Source: Clostridiaceae bacterium
Lineage (GTDB): Bacteria; Bacillota; Clostridia; UMGS1883; JAAYMJ01
DNA length: 5,495 nucleotides
Assembly: GCA_012521455.1 (NCBI GenBank)
Contig: JAAYMJ010000255.1
Coordinates: 1-5,495 of the forward strand
Direction of reading: 5' to 3'
Shown: positions 1-5,495 of the stretch, one piece after another
Position numbering within the stretch: position 1 is the first letter of the stretch
Layout: each line of letters starts with the position of its first letter
The notes under the pieces: generated by a model
Seen by the model: only the letters and a program-made list of their open reading frames with translations
What the model was told of the DNA's origin: nothing
The model's database searches: none
Made by a program: the position numbers and the translations under genes

Positions 1-815
1 AAGAGGAGCTTAAAAAATACTTAGCCAGCTTTGATACATATTCCGGCTCCCTAGACGAAATCGCAGGAAAAGTCAGGGAACTTACAAACCAAATGGACAT
101 CAGGGAAATCGCGGGGTTTTTAAAATATAACGGTGCGGTTGAGGGGGACTTTTTCTCATCCCCTGTGGAACTTTCCACCACAAAACTTTACGCCGTAAAA
201 AACTACGGGGCAGGGTTGACACCGTTTTACACCACATTGAGCATTTGGGTTGGGGGGCTTTTGATTTTTGCGCTTTTTTCAACCAAAGCCCACAACGCGG
301 GTTTTCCCTTTACCCCAAATCAGGAATTTATAGGGAAGTACTTATTTTTGCTAAATATCGCAGTAACACAAGGGCTTTTGGTATCTTTGGGGGATGTTTT
401 TATCCTCAGGGTTGAAATGGCCCATCCTGCTTTGTTTGTCTGCCTTGCGGTTTTTTACAGCGTAGTTTTTTTGACAATTTTATACACGCTTGTTTCGCTG
501 TTAAATAACGTGGGTAAAGCAATCGGCGTAATTTTTTTGGTGTTCCAGATTGCGGCCTCAGGCGGGACATTTCCCATCCAGTGCACTCCCGAATTTTTCC
601 AAAAAATTTACAAATTCCTTCCCTTTACCTATGCCATAAACGGAATGCGGGAAGCTGTGGGGGGGATTAATTACCAAGGTTTGGTGCTTGATATTTTTAT
701 CCTGTTTTTATTTGGCGTATCTTTTTTGGCGGTAGGTCTTATCGGGAAAAGGTACGCGAATAATTCCTTTGAAAAGTTTACAAATATGCTAAAGGACTCA
801 GGAGTTATACACTAA
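1..815 (+). CDS. yhgE: YhgE/Pip family membrane protein, C-terminal part (5' end outside window)
   Basis: The reading frame is open from base 3 through the left edge, so this is the last 270 residues of a longer protein; the ATG at 93 is internal, not the true start. A short soluble stretch is followed by the family hallmark FSSPVEL, then YGAGLTPFYTTLSIWVGG, which opens the first of about five or six hydrophobic segments. Further on come ASGGTFPI and FLPFTYAINGMREAVGG, both typical of the YhgE/Pip C-terminal domain, which is related to ABC-2 type permeases. Known members include the Lactococcus phage infection protein Pip and Bacillus YhgE; related proteins with long coiled or linker regions are linked to type VII secretion (EsaA). 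Full-length members are usually about 700-900 residues, so most of the extracytoplasmic region is missing here. The protein should sit in the cytoplasmic membrane. Its substrate, if any, cannot be deduced. It ends at TAA 813-815, directly before a terminator, so it is the last gene of its transcript. Confidence 0.88.
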   Translation, partial: EELKKYLASFDTYSGSLDEIAGKVRELTNQMDIREIAGFLKYNGAVEGDFFSSPVELSTTKLYAVKNYGAGLTPFYTTLSIWVGGLLIFALFSTKAHNAGFPFTPNQEFIGKYLFLLNIAVTQGLLVSLGDVFILRVEMAHPALFVCLAVFYSVVFLTILYTLVSLLNNVGKAIGVIFLVFQIAASGGTFPIQCTPEFFQKIYKFLPFTYAINGMREAVGGINYQGLVLDIFILFLFGVSFLAVGLIGKRYANNSFEKFTNMLKDSGVIH

Positions 816-816
816 T

Positions 817-845
817 AAAAAAATCCGCGCAAGGCGGATTTTTTT
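817..845. terminator. Bidirectional intrinsic terminator between yhgE and rnj
   Basis: A perfect 12-bp inverted repeat (817-828 with 834-845) encloses a 5-nt loop, GCAAG. The stem has an ATCCGC/GCGGAT core flanked by seven A on the left and seven T on the right. Either strand therefore gives a hairpin followed by a U run. It begins two bases after the yhgE stop codon and lies 36 bases beyond the rnj stop, so it can end both convergent transcripts. Confidence 0.92.
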
Positions 846-847
846 AT

Positions 848-883
848 TAACACCCTTTTTGGTTGGGGTGTTATTATTTTTTT
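848..883 (+). terminator. Second hairpin with T-rich tail, probable back-up terminator
   Basis: An 8-bp inverted repeat, TAACACCC (848-855) and GGGTGTTA (866-873), has a 10-nt loop and is followed on the + strand by TTA and seven T (877-883). It would work as a second terminator for read-through from yhgE. On the minus strand no U run follows it directly, so there it is only a hairpin in the rnj 3' untranslated region ahead of the main terminator. The T run touches the rnj stop codon. Confidence 0.55.
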
Positions 884-2543
884 ATACTTCCATTATAACC
901 GGCAAAATCATGGGCTTTCGTTTTGTTCTTGAGTAAATGTAGTCGCCCAAATCGTTTTTAACCGCGTTTTTAAGGGTGGACCAGTCGGAGCCGGGCTTTC
1001 TCGCGTCCAGGGTTTTTACCACAATGGTCTTTAATTCGTCCATCAGTTCTTCGGATTCCCTCACATATACAAAGCCCCTTGAAATAATGTCCGGGCCTGA
1101 GAGCACATCCCCGTTTTTGCTGGATATGGTCACAACCACGACAATCAGCCCGTCCTGCGCCAAGTGCTTTCTGTCCCTTAGCACTATGTTTCCAACGTCC
1201 CCAACTCCGTAGCCGTCTACCAAAACTTTTCCCGCAGGCACGTTTCTTGTTACCTTTGCCTCATCTTTGTTTAATTCCAAAACATCGCCTAAAGACAAAA
1301 CGAAAATGTTTTCTTTTTTAACCCCCATTTGCTCACCAAGTTTTGCGTGGTGGACAAGATGGCGGTATTCGCCGTGAACAGGGATAAAGTATTGGGGTTT
1401 CACTAGCCCTAAAATGAGTTTTAATTCTTCCCTGCGGGCATGTCCTGAAACGTGGATTTCGGTTAAAGCCTCATGGATGACGTCGGCGCCTTTTCGGTAA
1501 AGTTCGTTGATAACCTTGGAGATAAATTTTTCATTTCCGGGAATAGGGCTTGCAGATATAATAACTAAGTCCCCCTTGGTTATCTCAACTTTTTTGTGGT
1601 CCGAATACGCCATGCGGGTTAGAGCGCTCATTGGCTCCCCTTGGCTTCCTGTGGTGATAATCACCAATTGGTGGGGTTGGTACTTTTTAATATCCTCAAT
1701 GCTGATTAGCGTCCCGTTTGGGATAGTCATATAACCCAGCTGCGTTGCGACCTCCACAATGTTTAACATGCTTCTTCCAGAGATTGCAACCTTCCTTTTG
1801 TTGTTATAAGCTGAGTTTATAATTTGCTGAAGCCTGTCCACGTTTGAAGCGAAAGTCGCGACAAAAATCCTCGATTTTGTGGATTTGAAAATTTCTTCGA
1901 ATTTTTCGCCGACGGTTCTTTCGCTCATGGTTACGCCGGGGCGTTCCACGTTGGTGCTGTCGGAAAGAAGCGCCAACACACCCTTCTTTCCAAGTTCCCC
2001 GAAACGGGCCAAATCAATCATATCCCCCTCAATCGGGGTGCAGTCTATTTTAAAGTCGCCGGTATGAATAACAGTACCAACCGGGGTGGTGATTGCGATG
2101 CTCACCGCGTCTGAAATGCTGTGGTTTACCCTTATAAACTCCAATTTAAAGTGGTTTCCCAGCTTCAGAACCTCTCCCGCGCGCACACGGTTTAAATTTG
2201 AAATTGATAAAATTCCGTGCTCTTTTAGTTTTTGTTCCACCAAGCCAAGCGTAAGCCTTGTGCCGTAGATTGGAACGTTTAAGCTTCTTAAAACAAAGGG
2301 CAGCGCCCCGATATGATCCTCATGACCGTGGGTTAGAACAATTCCTAAAACCTTTTCCTTGTTTTTTACCAAATACGAAACATCGGGTATTACAAGGTCT
2401 ACCCCAAGCATATCCTCATCGGGGAAGGTCATTCCACAGTCAACTACCACGATTTCATTCCCATACTCGAAGACGGTCAGGTTTTTTCCGATCTCATTCA
2501 CGCCGCCGAGAGGAATAATCTTCAGTTTTTGCTTTTTCGACAC
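882..2543 (-). CDS. rnj: Ribonuclease J (metallo-beta-lactamase/beta-CASP RNase)
   Basis: This is a complete 553-residue RNase J, nearly the length of Bacillus subtilis RNase J1 (about 555). Known members degrade and mature mRNA and rRNA in the cytoplasm with 5'-to-3' exonuclease and endonuclease activity. The N-terminal metallo-beta-lactamase domain begins IIPLGGVNEIGKN and carries THGHEDHIGA (H72, H74, D76, H77), then H141 in NHSISDA and D163 in HTGDFK. The beta-CASP insert (about residues 210-350) includes GRSM at 256-259 and TTGSQGEP near 300. HVSGHA (364-369) and PVHGEYRHL (H390) complete the active site, and the RNase J C-terminal domain follows from about 460. All metal-binding residues expected of an active enzyme are present. 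The GTG start at 2543 is chosen because GGAGG lies 7 nt upstream. The gene is a single unit: its own promoter at 2591-2620 and the shared terminator at 817-845. Whether it corresponds to J1 or J2 cannot be decided here; the intact catalytic set favours an active J1-like enzyme. Confidence 0.97.
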   Translation of the reverse strand: MSKKQKLKIIPLGGVNEIGKNLTVFEYGNEIVVVDCGMTFPDEDMLGVDLVIPDVSYLVKNKEKVLGIVLTHGHEDHIGALPFVLRSLNVPIYGTRLTLGLVEQKLKEHGILSISNLNRVRAGEVLKLGNHFKLEFIRVNHSISDAVSIAITTPVGTVIHTGDFKIDCTPIEGDMIDLARFGELGKKGVLALLSDSTNVERPGVTMSERTVGEKFEEIFKSTKSRIFVATFASNVDRLQQIINSAYNNKRKVAISGRSMLNIVEVATQLGYMTIPNGTLISIEDIKKYQPHQLVIITTGSQGEPMSALTRMAYSDHKKVEITKGDLVIISASPIPGNEKFISKVINELYRKGADVIHEALTEIHVSGHARREELKLILGLVKPQYFIPVHGEYRHLVHHAKLGEQMGVKKENIFVLSLGDVLELNKDEAKVTRNVPAGKVLVDGYGVGDVGNIVLRDRKHLAQDGLIVVVVTISSKNGDVLSGPDIISRGFVYVRESEELMDELKTIVVKTLDARKPGSDWSTLKNAVKNDLGDYIYSRTKRKPMILPVIMEV

Positions 2544-2550
2544 TTTTTTA

Positions 2551-2555
2551 CCTCC
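2551..2555 (-). promoter_or_regulatory. Ribosome binding site of rnj
   Basis: On the minus strand GGAGG is followed by 7 nt (TAAAAAA) and then GTG. This settles the non-ATG start. The nearby ATG overlapping this site is out of frame with rnj and cannot be the start. Confidence 0.88.
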
Positions 2556-2590
2556 ATATGAAAATTTATCCGTTCACCTAATCCCAATAC

Positions 2591-2620
2591 ATTATATCAG
2601 TACAAAATAGGTTATGTCAA
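2591..2620 (-). promoter_or_regulatory. Sigma-A promoter of rnj with extended -10
   Basis: Reading the minus strand, TTGACA (2620-2615) and TATAAT (2596-2591) both match consensus exactly, with an 18-bp spacer. The spacer ends TGA before TATAAT, giving the TGn extended -10 element. Transcription should start near 2584, leaving a short leader of about 40 nt before the GTG. Such a strong promoter suits a constitutively expressed housekeeping RNase. Confidence 0.88.
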
Positions 2621-2672
2621 ACTAAAAATAAAAATACAATCCCGCCTTGTTTTCTATCATTAATATAACCCA

Positions 2673-2689
2673 ATTATTACCGCAATAAT
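2673..2689. repeat. Short A/T dyad ATTATT-5-AATAAT in the rnj-sodC gap
   Basis: ATTATT (2673-2678) and AATAAT (2684-2689) form an inverted repeat around ACCGC. It lies more than 50 bp upstream of the rnj -35 and about 125 bp before the sodC start. It could bind a dimeric regulator, but it matches no operator I recognise, and such dyads are expected by chance in A/T-rich DNA. Confidence 0.25.
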
Positions 2690-2693
2690 CTTT

Positions 2694-2737
2694 AACTTTA
2701 AAAAATTGTGCTTTATCAAACACAGTTTTTTAAAGTT
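2694..2737. repeat. Long inverted repeat between rnj and sodC
   Basis: Arms at 2694-2710 and 2721-2737 are 17 bp each and complementary at every position except one G-T pair, with a 10-nt loop. The arms read AACTTTAAAAAATTGTG and CACAGTTTTTTAAAGTT. The element sits between the two divergent genes and upstream of the likely sodC promoter. It is A/T-rich and not followed by a T run, so it does not look like a terminator. A protein-binding dyad or DNA cruciform is possible; function is unknown. Confidence 0.6.
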
Positions 2738-2756
2738 TACATAATATATTAATGTA
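2738..2756. promoter_or_regulatory. Possible sodC promoter/operator region: TACAT-9-ATGTA dyad
   Basis: TACAT (2738-2742) and ATGTA (2752-2756) form an interrupted dyad around an A/T core containing TATATT (2745-2750), the best -10-like hexamer before sodC. No good -35 stands 16-18 bp upstream. If this is the promoter, the dyad straddles the -10, where a repressor would block transcription. It fits neither the CopY/BlaI pattern (TACA-2-TGTA) nor a 7-1-7 Fur/PerR box. This is inference from position and symmetry. Confidence 0.3.
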
Positions 2757-2775
2757 GGAAACAAAAGCCAAATAA

Positions 2776-2796
2776 AAAGTTTTTTTATAAAACTTT
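2776..2796 (+). repeat. Hairpin in the sodC leader, next to the ribosome binding site
   Basis: AAAGTTTT (2776-2783) and AAAACTTT (2789-2796) can form an 8-bp stem with a 5-nt loop. The stem ends six bases before the GGGG of the sodC ribosome binding site (2803-2806). It has one G-C pair, so it is weak. It could slightly affect translation or RNA stability. Confidence 0.3.
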
Positions 2797-2813
2797 AAAA
2801 AAGGGGATAGAAT

Positions 2814-3278
2814 ATGCAAAGAAAAATGCGCTCAAAAGCGTATATCAAAGGCGGACCCTTGGCGCCGAATTTGACGGGAGTCGTATACTTTGACGAAATA
2901 AATGGCGGAACATGGATAACAGTGGACATAAAAGGGCTTCCGGAAGTTACGAGAAAAGACGGGAAGTTTATTGGGCCTTTCGGATTTCATATACATGAAG
3001 GGGGAACCTGTGAAATTGGAAACCCCCAGGATCCGTTTCAGAGGGCGGGCGGGCATTATAACCCCTATAAGCAGCCCCACGGGATGCACGCGGGGGATTT
3101 GCCCGTGCTGTTTTCAAACGGGGGGAATTTCAAACTTTCATTTTACACTGATAAATTCACACCCTATGACATAATTGGCAAAACCGTGATTATCCATGAA
3201 TCACCTGACGATTACAGGACCGAGCCTTCAGGAAACAGCGGAAGAAGGCTTGCCTGCGGAAAAATTGCAAAAGCGTAA
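2814..3278 (+). CDS. sodC: Cu-Zn superoxide dismutase, leaderless
   Basis: The 154-residue product matches the Cu-Zn superoxide dismutase family, which converts superoxide to oxygen and hydrogen peroxide. Compared with human SOD1, copper ligands are H59 and H61 in GFHIHEG, bridging H81 in GGHYNP, and H128 in VIIHESPDD. Zinc ligands are H81, H89, H92 and D95 in PHGMHAGDLP. C66 and C148 would form the conserved disulfide, D132 matches the ligand-bridging Asp124, and R145 in RRLACG matches the substrate-guiding Arg143. The enzyme therefore looks fully active. There is no signal peptide or lipobox, and a TAG at 2808-2810 lies in frame just upstream, so the N-terminus cannot be extended much; the protein should be cytoplasmic. 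AAGGGG (2801-2806) is 7 nt before the ATG; M5 is a less likely alternative start. The gene is a single unit, divergent from rnj and closed by a terminator. Bacterial Cu-Zn enzymes are usually exported, but I recall leaderless ones in Clostridia and Bacilli. Confidence 0.93.
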   Translation: MQRKMRSKAYIKGGPLAPNLTGVVYFDEINGGTWITVDIKGLPEVTRKDGKFIGPFGFHIHEGGTCEIGNPQDPFQRAGGHYNPYKQPHGMHAGDLPVLFSNGGNFKLSFYTDKFTPYDIIGKTVIIHESPDDYRTEPSGNSGRRLACGKIAKA

Positions 3279-3306
3279 AACTTCACTCTTGCTAACCCCC
3301 ACACAG

Positions 3307-3348
3307 CCAAAAAAGAGCGGTTTCTAACTGCTCTTTTTTGGTTTTTTT
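3307..3348 (+). terminator. Intrinsic terminator of sodC
   Basis: A stem of 16 bp pairs 3307-3322 with 3326-3341, including one G-T pair, around the 3-nt loop TCT; a run of seven T follows (3342-3348). The outer arms CCAAAAAAGAGC and GCTCTTTTTTGG are perfectly complementary. It lies 28 bp after the sodC stop and insulates the downstream operon. Confidence 0.93.
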
Positions 3349-3451
3349 GATTTAATTTCCGTCATAATATACTTTTTACGCTAAACCACCCGTTTTTTGG
3401 CGCATTTTATATTTTTTTCATAAATCAAGGCAGCAAGCATTCAAAAAATGT

Positions 3452-3479
3452 TTGACTTTTCTTATTATATTGGTACAAT
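3452..3479 (+). promoter_or_regulatory. Sigma-A promoter of the yicC-remA-gmk-coaBC operon
   Basis: TTGACT (3452-3457) and TACAAT (3474-3479) are separated by 16 bp, each one base from consensus. TGG precedes TACAAT, giving an extended -10. Transcription should start near 3486, so the mRNA has a leader of about 74 nt before yicC. I see no riboswitch-like structure in that leader. The stretch between the sodC terminator and this promoter holds nothing else I can support. Confidence 0.8.
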
Positions 3480-3559
3480 AAGTATGAGAAAATACATATT
3501 AACACTTAAAAAAAGGGAATAATTTTTAACAAAAGCCCATCTTTTTTTGGAGGATAAAT

Positions 3560-4438
3560 ATGCTAAAATCAATGACAGGGTTTGGCTCGTGTATCAAGGA
3601 ATTTCCCGACAAAAAAATCACTGTGGAAATAAAAGGCGTAAACCACAGGTACCAGGACATTACCATAAAGCTTCCCAGGATTTATTTATTTTTAGAAGAG
3701 GCAATAAAAAAAGAAGTGTCATCAAGTATCCTTCGCGGAAAAATCGATGTGTATGTTCAAATAGATAAACTTGCGGATGACAACGTGAAAGTCACATTAA
3801 ACGATGAACTTGCAAAAGGCTATTTAGACGCGCTATATGCCTTATCTGACAAATTTGGCCTTATCAATGACATAACTACCGGGACCATCAGTTCTTTTTC
3901 CGATATTTTTACCATAGAAAAAGAGGAAGAGGACAAGGAAAAAGTGACGCGCGAGGTTTTGGAAACATTAAAAGGCGCGGTTGACGAATTTATTAAAATG
4001 CGCACCATTGAGGGCCAAAACTTAAAGAAGGATATGGAAGAAAAATTAAATTCCATGGAAAATCTGGTGAGAAAAATTGAGGAAAGGTCGCCCCGGATTG
4101 TGGCGGAGTATAAAGATAAACTCACCTTAAGGATTAGGGAAATTCTTGACGGCGTGCCTGTTGATGAGGCGAGGCTTTTAAACGAGGCGGCGATTTTTGC
4201 CGACAGGATTAACGTAAATGAGGAAATTGTAAGGCTTTACAGCCACATAAACCAAATTAGAAACCTTATTTCCGAAGGAACAGGTGTTGGGCGCAAACTT
4301 GACTTTATAATCCAGGAGCTAAACAGGGAAATCAACACCATAGGTTCAAAAGTCAGCGATTTATACACCATAAATCTGGTGGTTGACGTGAAAGCTGAAA
4401 TTGAAAAATTAAGGGAACAAGTACAAAATGTTGAGTAA
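3560..4438 (+). CDS. yicC: YicC/YloC family endoribonuclease
   Basis: The complete 292-residue protein is close to the usual family length (about 290). It starts with the signature MLKSMTGFG, followed by the N-terminal YicC domain including VEIKGVNHRYQDI (22-34) and the RGKIDVYV strand (59-66). The middle (about 120-195) is rich in Glu and Lys and probably helical or coiled coil. The C-terminal domain (DUF1732) carries the conserved EGTGVGRKLDFIIQELNREI (239-258) and NTIGSK. Escherichia coli YicC is reported to be an endoribonuclease that helps degrade the small RNA RyhB; the Bacillus homologue is YloC. The targets here are unknown. GGAGG at 3549-3553, 6 nt before the ATG, supports the start. 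It is the first gene of the operon; remA follows after 17 bp. Confidence 0.95.
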   Translation: MLKSMTGFGSCIKEFPDKKITVEIKGVNHRYQDITIKLPRIYLFLEEAIKKEVSSSILRGKIDVYVQIDKLADDNVKVTLNDELAKGYLDALYALSDKFGLINDITTGTISSFSDIFTIEKEEEDKEKVTREVLETLKGAVDEFIKMRTIEGQNLKKDMEEKLNSMENLVRKIEERSPRIVAEYKDKLTLRIREILDGVPVDEARLLNEAAIFADRINVNEEIVRLYSHINQIRNLISEGTGVGRKLDFIIQELNREINTIGSKVSDLYTINLVVDVKAEIEKLREQVQNVE

Positions 4439-4455
4439 TGGAAGGGTAGTTTTAG

Positions 4456-4722
4456 ATGAAGCTGATAAACATAGGATTTGGAAATATTATATCAAGCCAC
4501 AGGGTAATTGCGGTTGTATCCCCGGAGTCCGCGCCAATGAAAAGGCTGGTGCAGGAAGCCAGGGAAAAAGGAATGCTTGTTGACGCTACATATGGAAGGA
4601 AGAAGCGGGCGCTTGTAGTTATGGACAGCGGTCACATAATTTTGTCCGCAATCCAGCCTGAGACCATTGCGGGAAGGCTAAACAGCGACACAACGGAGGA
4701 TGAAGCGGCAAATGAAGAATAA
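4456..4722 (+). CDS. remA: RemA/DUF370 family DNA-binding regulator
   Basis: The 88-residue protein carries the family signature almost throughout: KLINIGFGN (2-10), [11 protein letters not shown] (21-31), [16 protein letters not shown] (37-52) and [14 protein letters not shown] (62-75). Bacillus subtilis RemA is an oligomeric ring-forming DNA-binding protein that activates biofilm matrix and osmoprotection operons. The basic residues R16, R30 and the R48-R51 patch would suit DNA contact. The last 13 residues are acidic and variable. GGAAGGG (4440-4446) lies 9 nt before the ATG, slightly long but the only candidate. The gene follows yicC by 17 bp and its end overlaps gmk. The family is certain, but whether it controls a matrix in this organism is unknown, since many Clostridia keep it without an obvious biofilm role. 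Confidence 0.95.
   Translation: MKLINIGFGNIISSHRVIAVVSPESAPMKRLVQEAREKGMLVDATYGRKKRALVVMDSGHIILSAIQPETIAGRLNSDTTEDEAANEE
4695..4699 (+). promoter_or_regulatory. Ribosome binding site of gmk, inside remA
   Basis: GGAGG lies within the end of remA. The ATG at 4700 touches it with no spacing, so it is a poor start. The next in-frame ATG at 4712 is 12 nt away, a little long but usable, and gives the usual guanylate kinase N-terminus. This site decides the start choice for gmk. Confidence 0.6.
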
Positions 4723-5320
4723 AGGGATACTTTTTGTTGTGTCGGGCCCCTCAGGCGCGGGAAAAGGCACTATATGCAAGGCGTTGATTGAAAAGAGAAA
4801 AGATTTGTTCCTCTCCATTTCCGCCACCACCAGAAAGCCCCGGCCCGGGGAAGTGGACGGCGTGAATTACTATTTTTTAAGTGAGGAAGAGTTTTTGGAA
4901 AAAATCAAAAACAACGGCTTTTTAGAACACGCGTTCTTTTGCGGGAACTACTACGGCACCCCAAAAGACAAGGTTTATGAAAAACTTTCCCAAGGCATTG
5001 ACGTGATATTGGAAATTGAAGTTCAGGGCGCCATGAAAGTGAGGGCGGAACACCCTGAGGCTGTTTTTATCTTTGTGCTCCCGCCTTCAATGAAGGAGTT
5101 AAAAGAAAGGCTTATAAACCGCAACACCGAACCGATTGAAATAATCAACCAAAGGCTTAACACCGCCGCCTTTGAAATCGGCCATGTAAAAAAATATAAC
5201 TATATCATACTAAATGATGAAATAGAAAAAGCCGTAGAAAGGTTTGAAGCCATAATTGAGGCTGAAAAATGCCGCATTGAAAGAAATGTGGAATTTATAA
5301 ACGAAGTGTTTATGAGTTAA
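4712..5320 (+). CDS. gmk: Guanylate kinase
   Basis: Guanylate kinase phosphorylates GMP to GDP with ATP, an essential cytoplasmic step in GTP, dGTP and (p)ppGpp supply. The 202-residue length is typical of bacterial enzymes. The P-loop GPSGAGKGT is at 12-20. The GMP-binding region has [16 protein letters not shown] (35-50, with R41 and R44), then [13 protein letters not shown] (E72 and Y81 as the guanine and phosphate contacts). LEIEVQGA (100-107) matches the conserved DIDVQGA-type motif, and R133, R137 and R148 lie in the lid and sensor region. I start at 4712 rather than the ATG at 4700 because that earlier codon directly abuts the GGAGG and because [15 protein letters not shown] is the usual family beginning; 4700 would add four residues (MKRQ). 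The gene overlaps remA by 11 bp, suggesting translational coupling, and coaBC follows after 11 bp with no rpoZ between. Confidence 0.96.
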   Translation: MKNKGILFVVSGPSGAGKGTICKALIEKRKDLFLSISATTRKPRPGEVDGVNYYFLSEEEFLEKIKNNGFLEHAFFCGNYYGTPKDKVYEKLSQGIDVILEIEVQGAMKVRAEHPEAVFIFVLPPSMKELKERLINRNTEPIEIINQRLNTAAFEIGHVKKYNYIILNDEIEKAVERFEAIIEAEKCRIERNVEFINEVFMS

Positions 5321-5331
5321 CGGAGGTAAAT

Positions 5332-5495
5332 ATGTTAAAAGGTAAGAAAATTGCAGTGGGCGTGTGCGGGGGAATTGCCGCTTACAAAGTTGTTGACGTT
5401 GTAAGCAGGCTGAAAAAACTTGGCGCGGAAATAAGAGTTATTATGACTAAATCCGCACAGGAATTTGTAACCCCTCTTACCTTTATGACCATAAG
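5332..5495 (+). CDS. coaBC: CoaBC (phosphopantothenoylcysteine decarboxylase/synthetase), N-terminal fragment
   Basis: Only the first 54 codons are present; the frame is open to the right edge. The start [19 protein letters not shown] contains the flavoprotein motif GGIAAYK (13-19), followed by [16 protein letters not shown], both typical of the FMN-binding CoaC half. Full-length CoaBC (about 400 residues) joins cysteine to 4'-phosphopantothenate and decarboxylates the product, two steps of coenzyme A synthesis. The catalytic histidine and the CoaB half lie outside the window, so a CoaC-only protein or another HFCD flavoprotein cannot be excluded. Its place after gmk fits CoaBC, since in Bacillus the order is gmk-rpoZ-coaBC-priA. 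GGAGG (5322-5326) lies 5 nt before the ATG. It is part of the yicC operon. Confidence 0.88.
   Translation, partial: MLKGKKIAVGVCGGIAAYKVVDVVSRLKKLGAEIRVIMTKSAQEFVTPLTFMTI

Noticed and set aside
93..815. Treating the ATG at 93 as a true start giving a 240-residue protein
   Set aside because: The same frame is open back to the window edge, with family-like residues before it and no ribosome binding site, so the gene is longer and cut by the window.
2258..2610. Open frames of 83-86 codons on the + strand across the start of rnj
   Set aside because: They lie opposite a well-conserved rnj coding region, encode no recognisable domain and lack ribosome binding sites.
3349..3451. Search for a small gene, riboswitch or repeat between the sodC terminator and the yicC promoter
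   Set aside because: No coding frame with a ribosome binding site, no stable hairpin and no recognised RNA motif was found.
3484..3522. Possible leader peptide of 12 residues (MRKYILTLKKRE) in the yicC 5' region
   Set aside because: Its ATG falls at the predicted transcription start with no ribosome binding site, it shows no run of regulatory codons and no terminator follows it; it is most likely chance.
3820..4125. Open frame of 101 codons on the minus strand within yicC
   Set aside because: It is Ser-rich, resembles no family, and is explained as the complement of the yicC codons.
882..4438. The idea that rnj, sodC and yicC form one RNA-processing or stress system
   Set aside because: Each has its own promoter or terminator and rnj is on the other strand; closeness alone does not support a shared function.

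Overview
The window looks like ordinary chromosome from a low-to-moderate GC member of the Firmicutes, most likely class Clostridia. The support is a YhgE/Pip membrane protein, an RNase J, strong GGAGG-type ribosome binding sites, sigma-A promoters with extended -10 elements, and the yicC-remA-gmk-coaBC block, an order I recall from Bacillus and Clostridia. I cannot name a genus from the sequence alone.

Layout: bases 1-815 (+) hold the C-terminal part of a YhgE/Pip-family multi-pass membrane protein whose start lies before the window. It converges on rnj (882-2543, -), a complete 553-residue ribonuclease J. A perfect symmetric hairpin between them (817-845) can terminate transcription from both sides, and a second hairpin (848-873) reinforces termination on the + strand. 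rnj has a near-ideal promoter at 2591-2620. Divergent from it is a complete Cu-Zn superoxide dismutase gene (2814-3278, +) with every expected metal ligand but no export signal; a strong terminator (3307-3348) closes this unit. A new promoter (3452-3479) then drives a tight operon: yicC (endoribonuclease family), remA (DNA-binding regulator), gmk (guanylate kinase) and the first 54 codons of coaBC (coenzyme A synthesis), which runs off the end.

How the genes work together: two RNA-processing proteins (RNase J and YicC), a nucleotide kinase and a coenzyme A enzyme make this mainly a housekeeping region. The superoxide dismutase and the membrane protein are independent single-gene units. I see no mobile element, CRISPR array, tRNA, rRNA or riboswitch, and no convincing new multi-gene system. 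The points most worth a second look are the absence of rpoZ between gmk and coaBC, the provably leaderless Cu-Zn superoxide dismutase, and the repeat- and dyad-rich A/T region between rnj and sodC.
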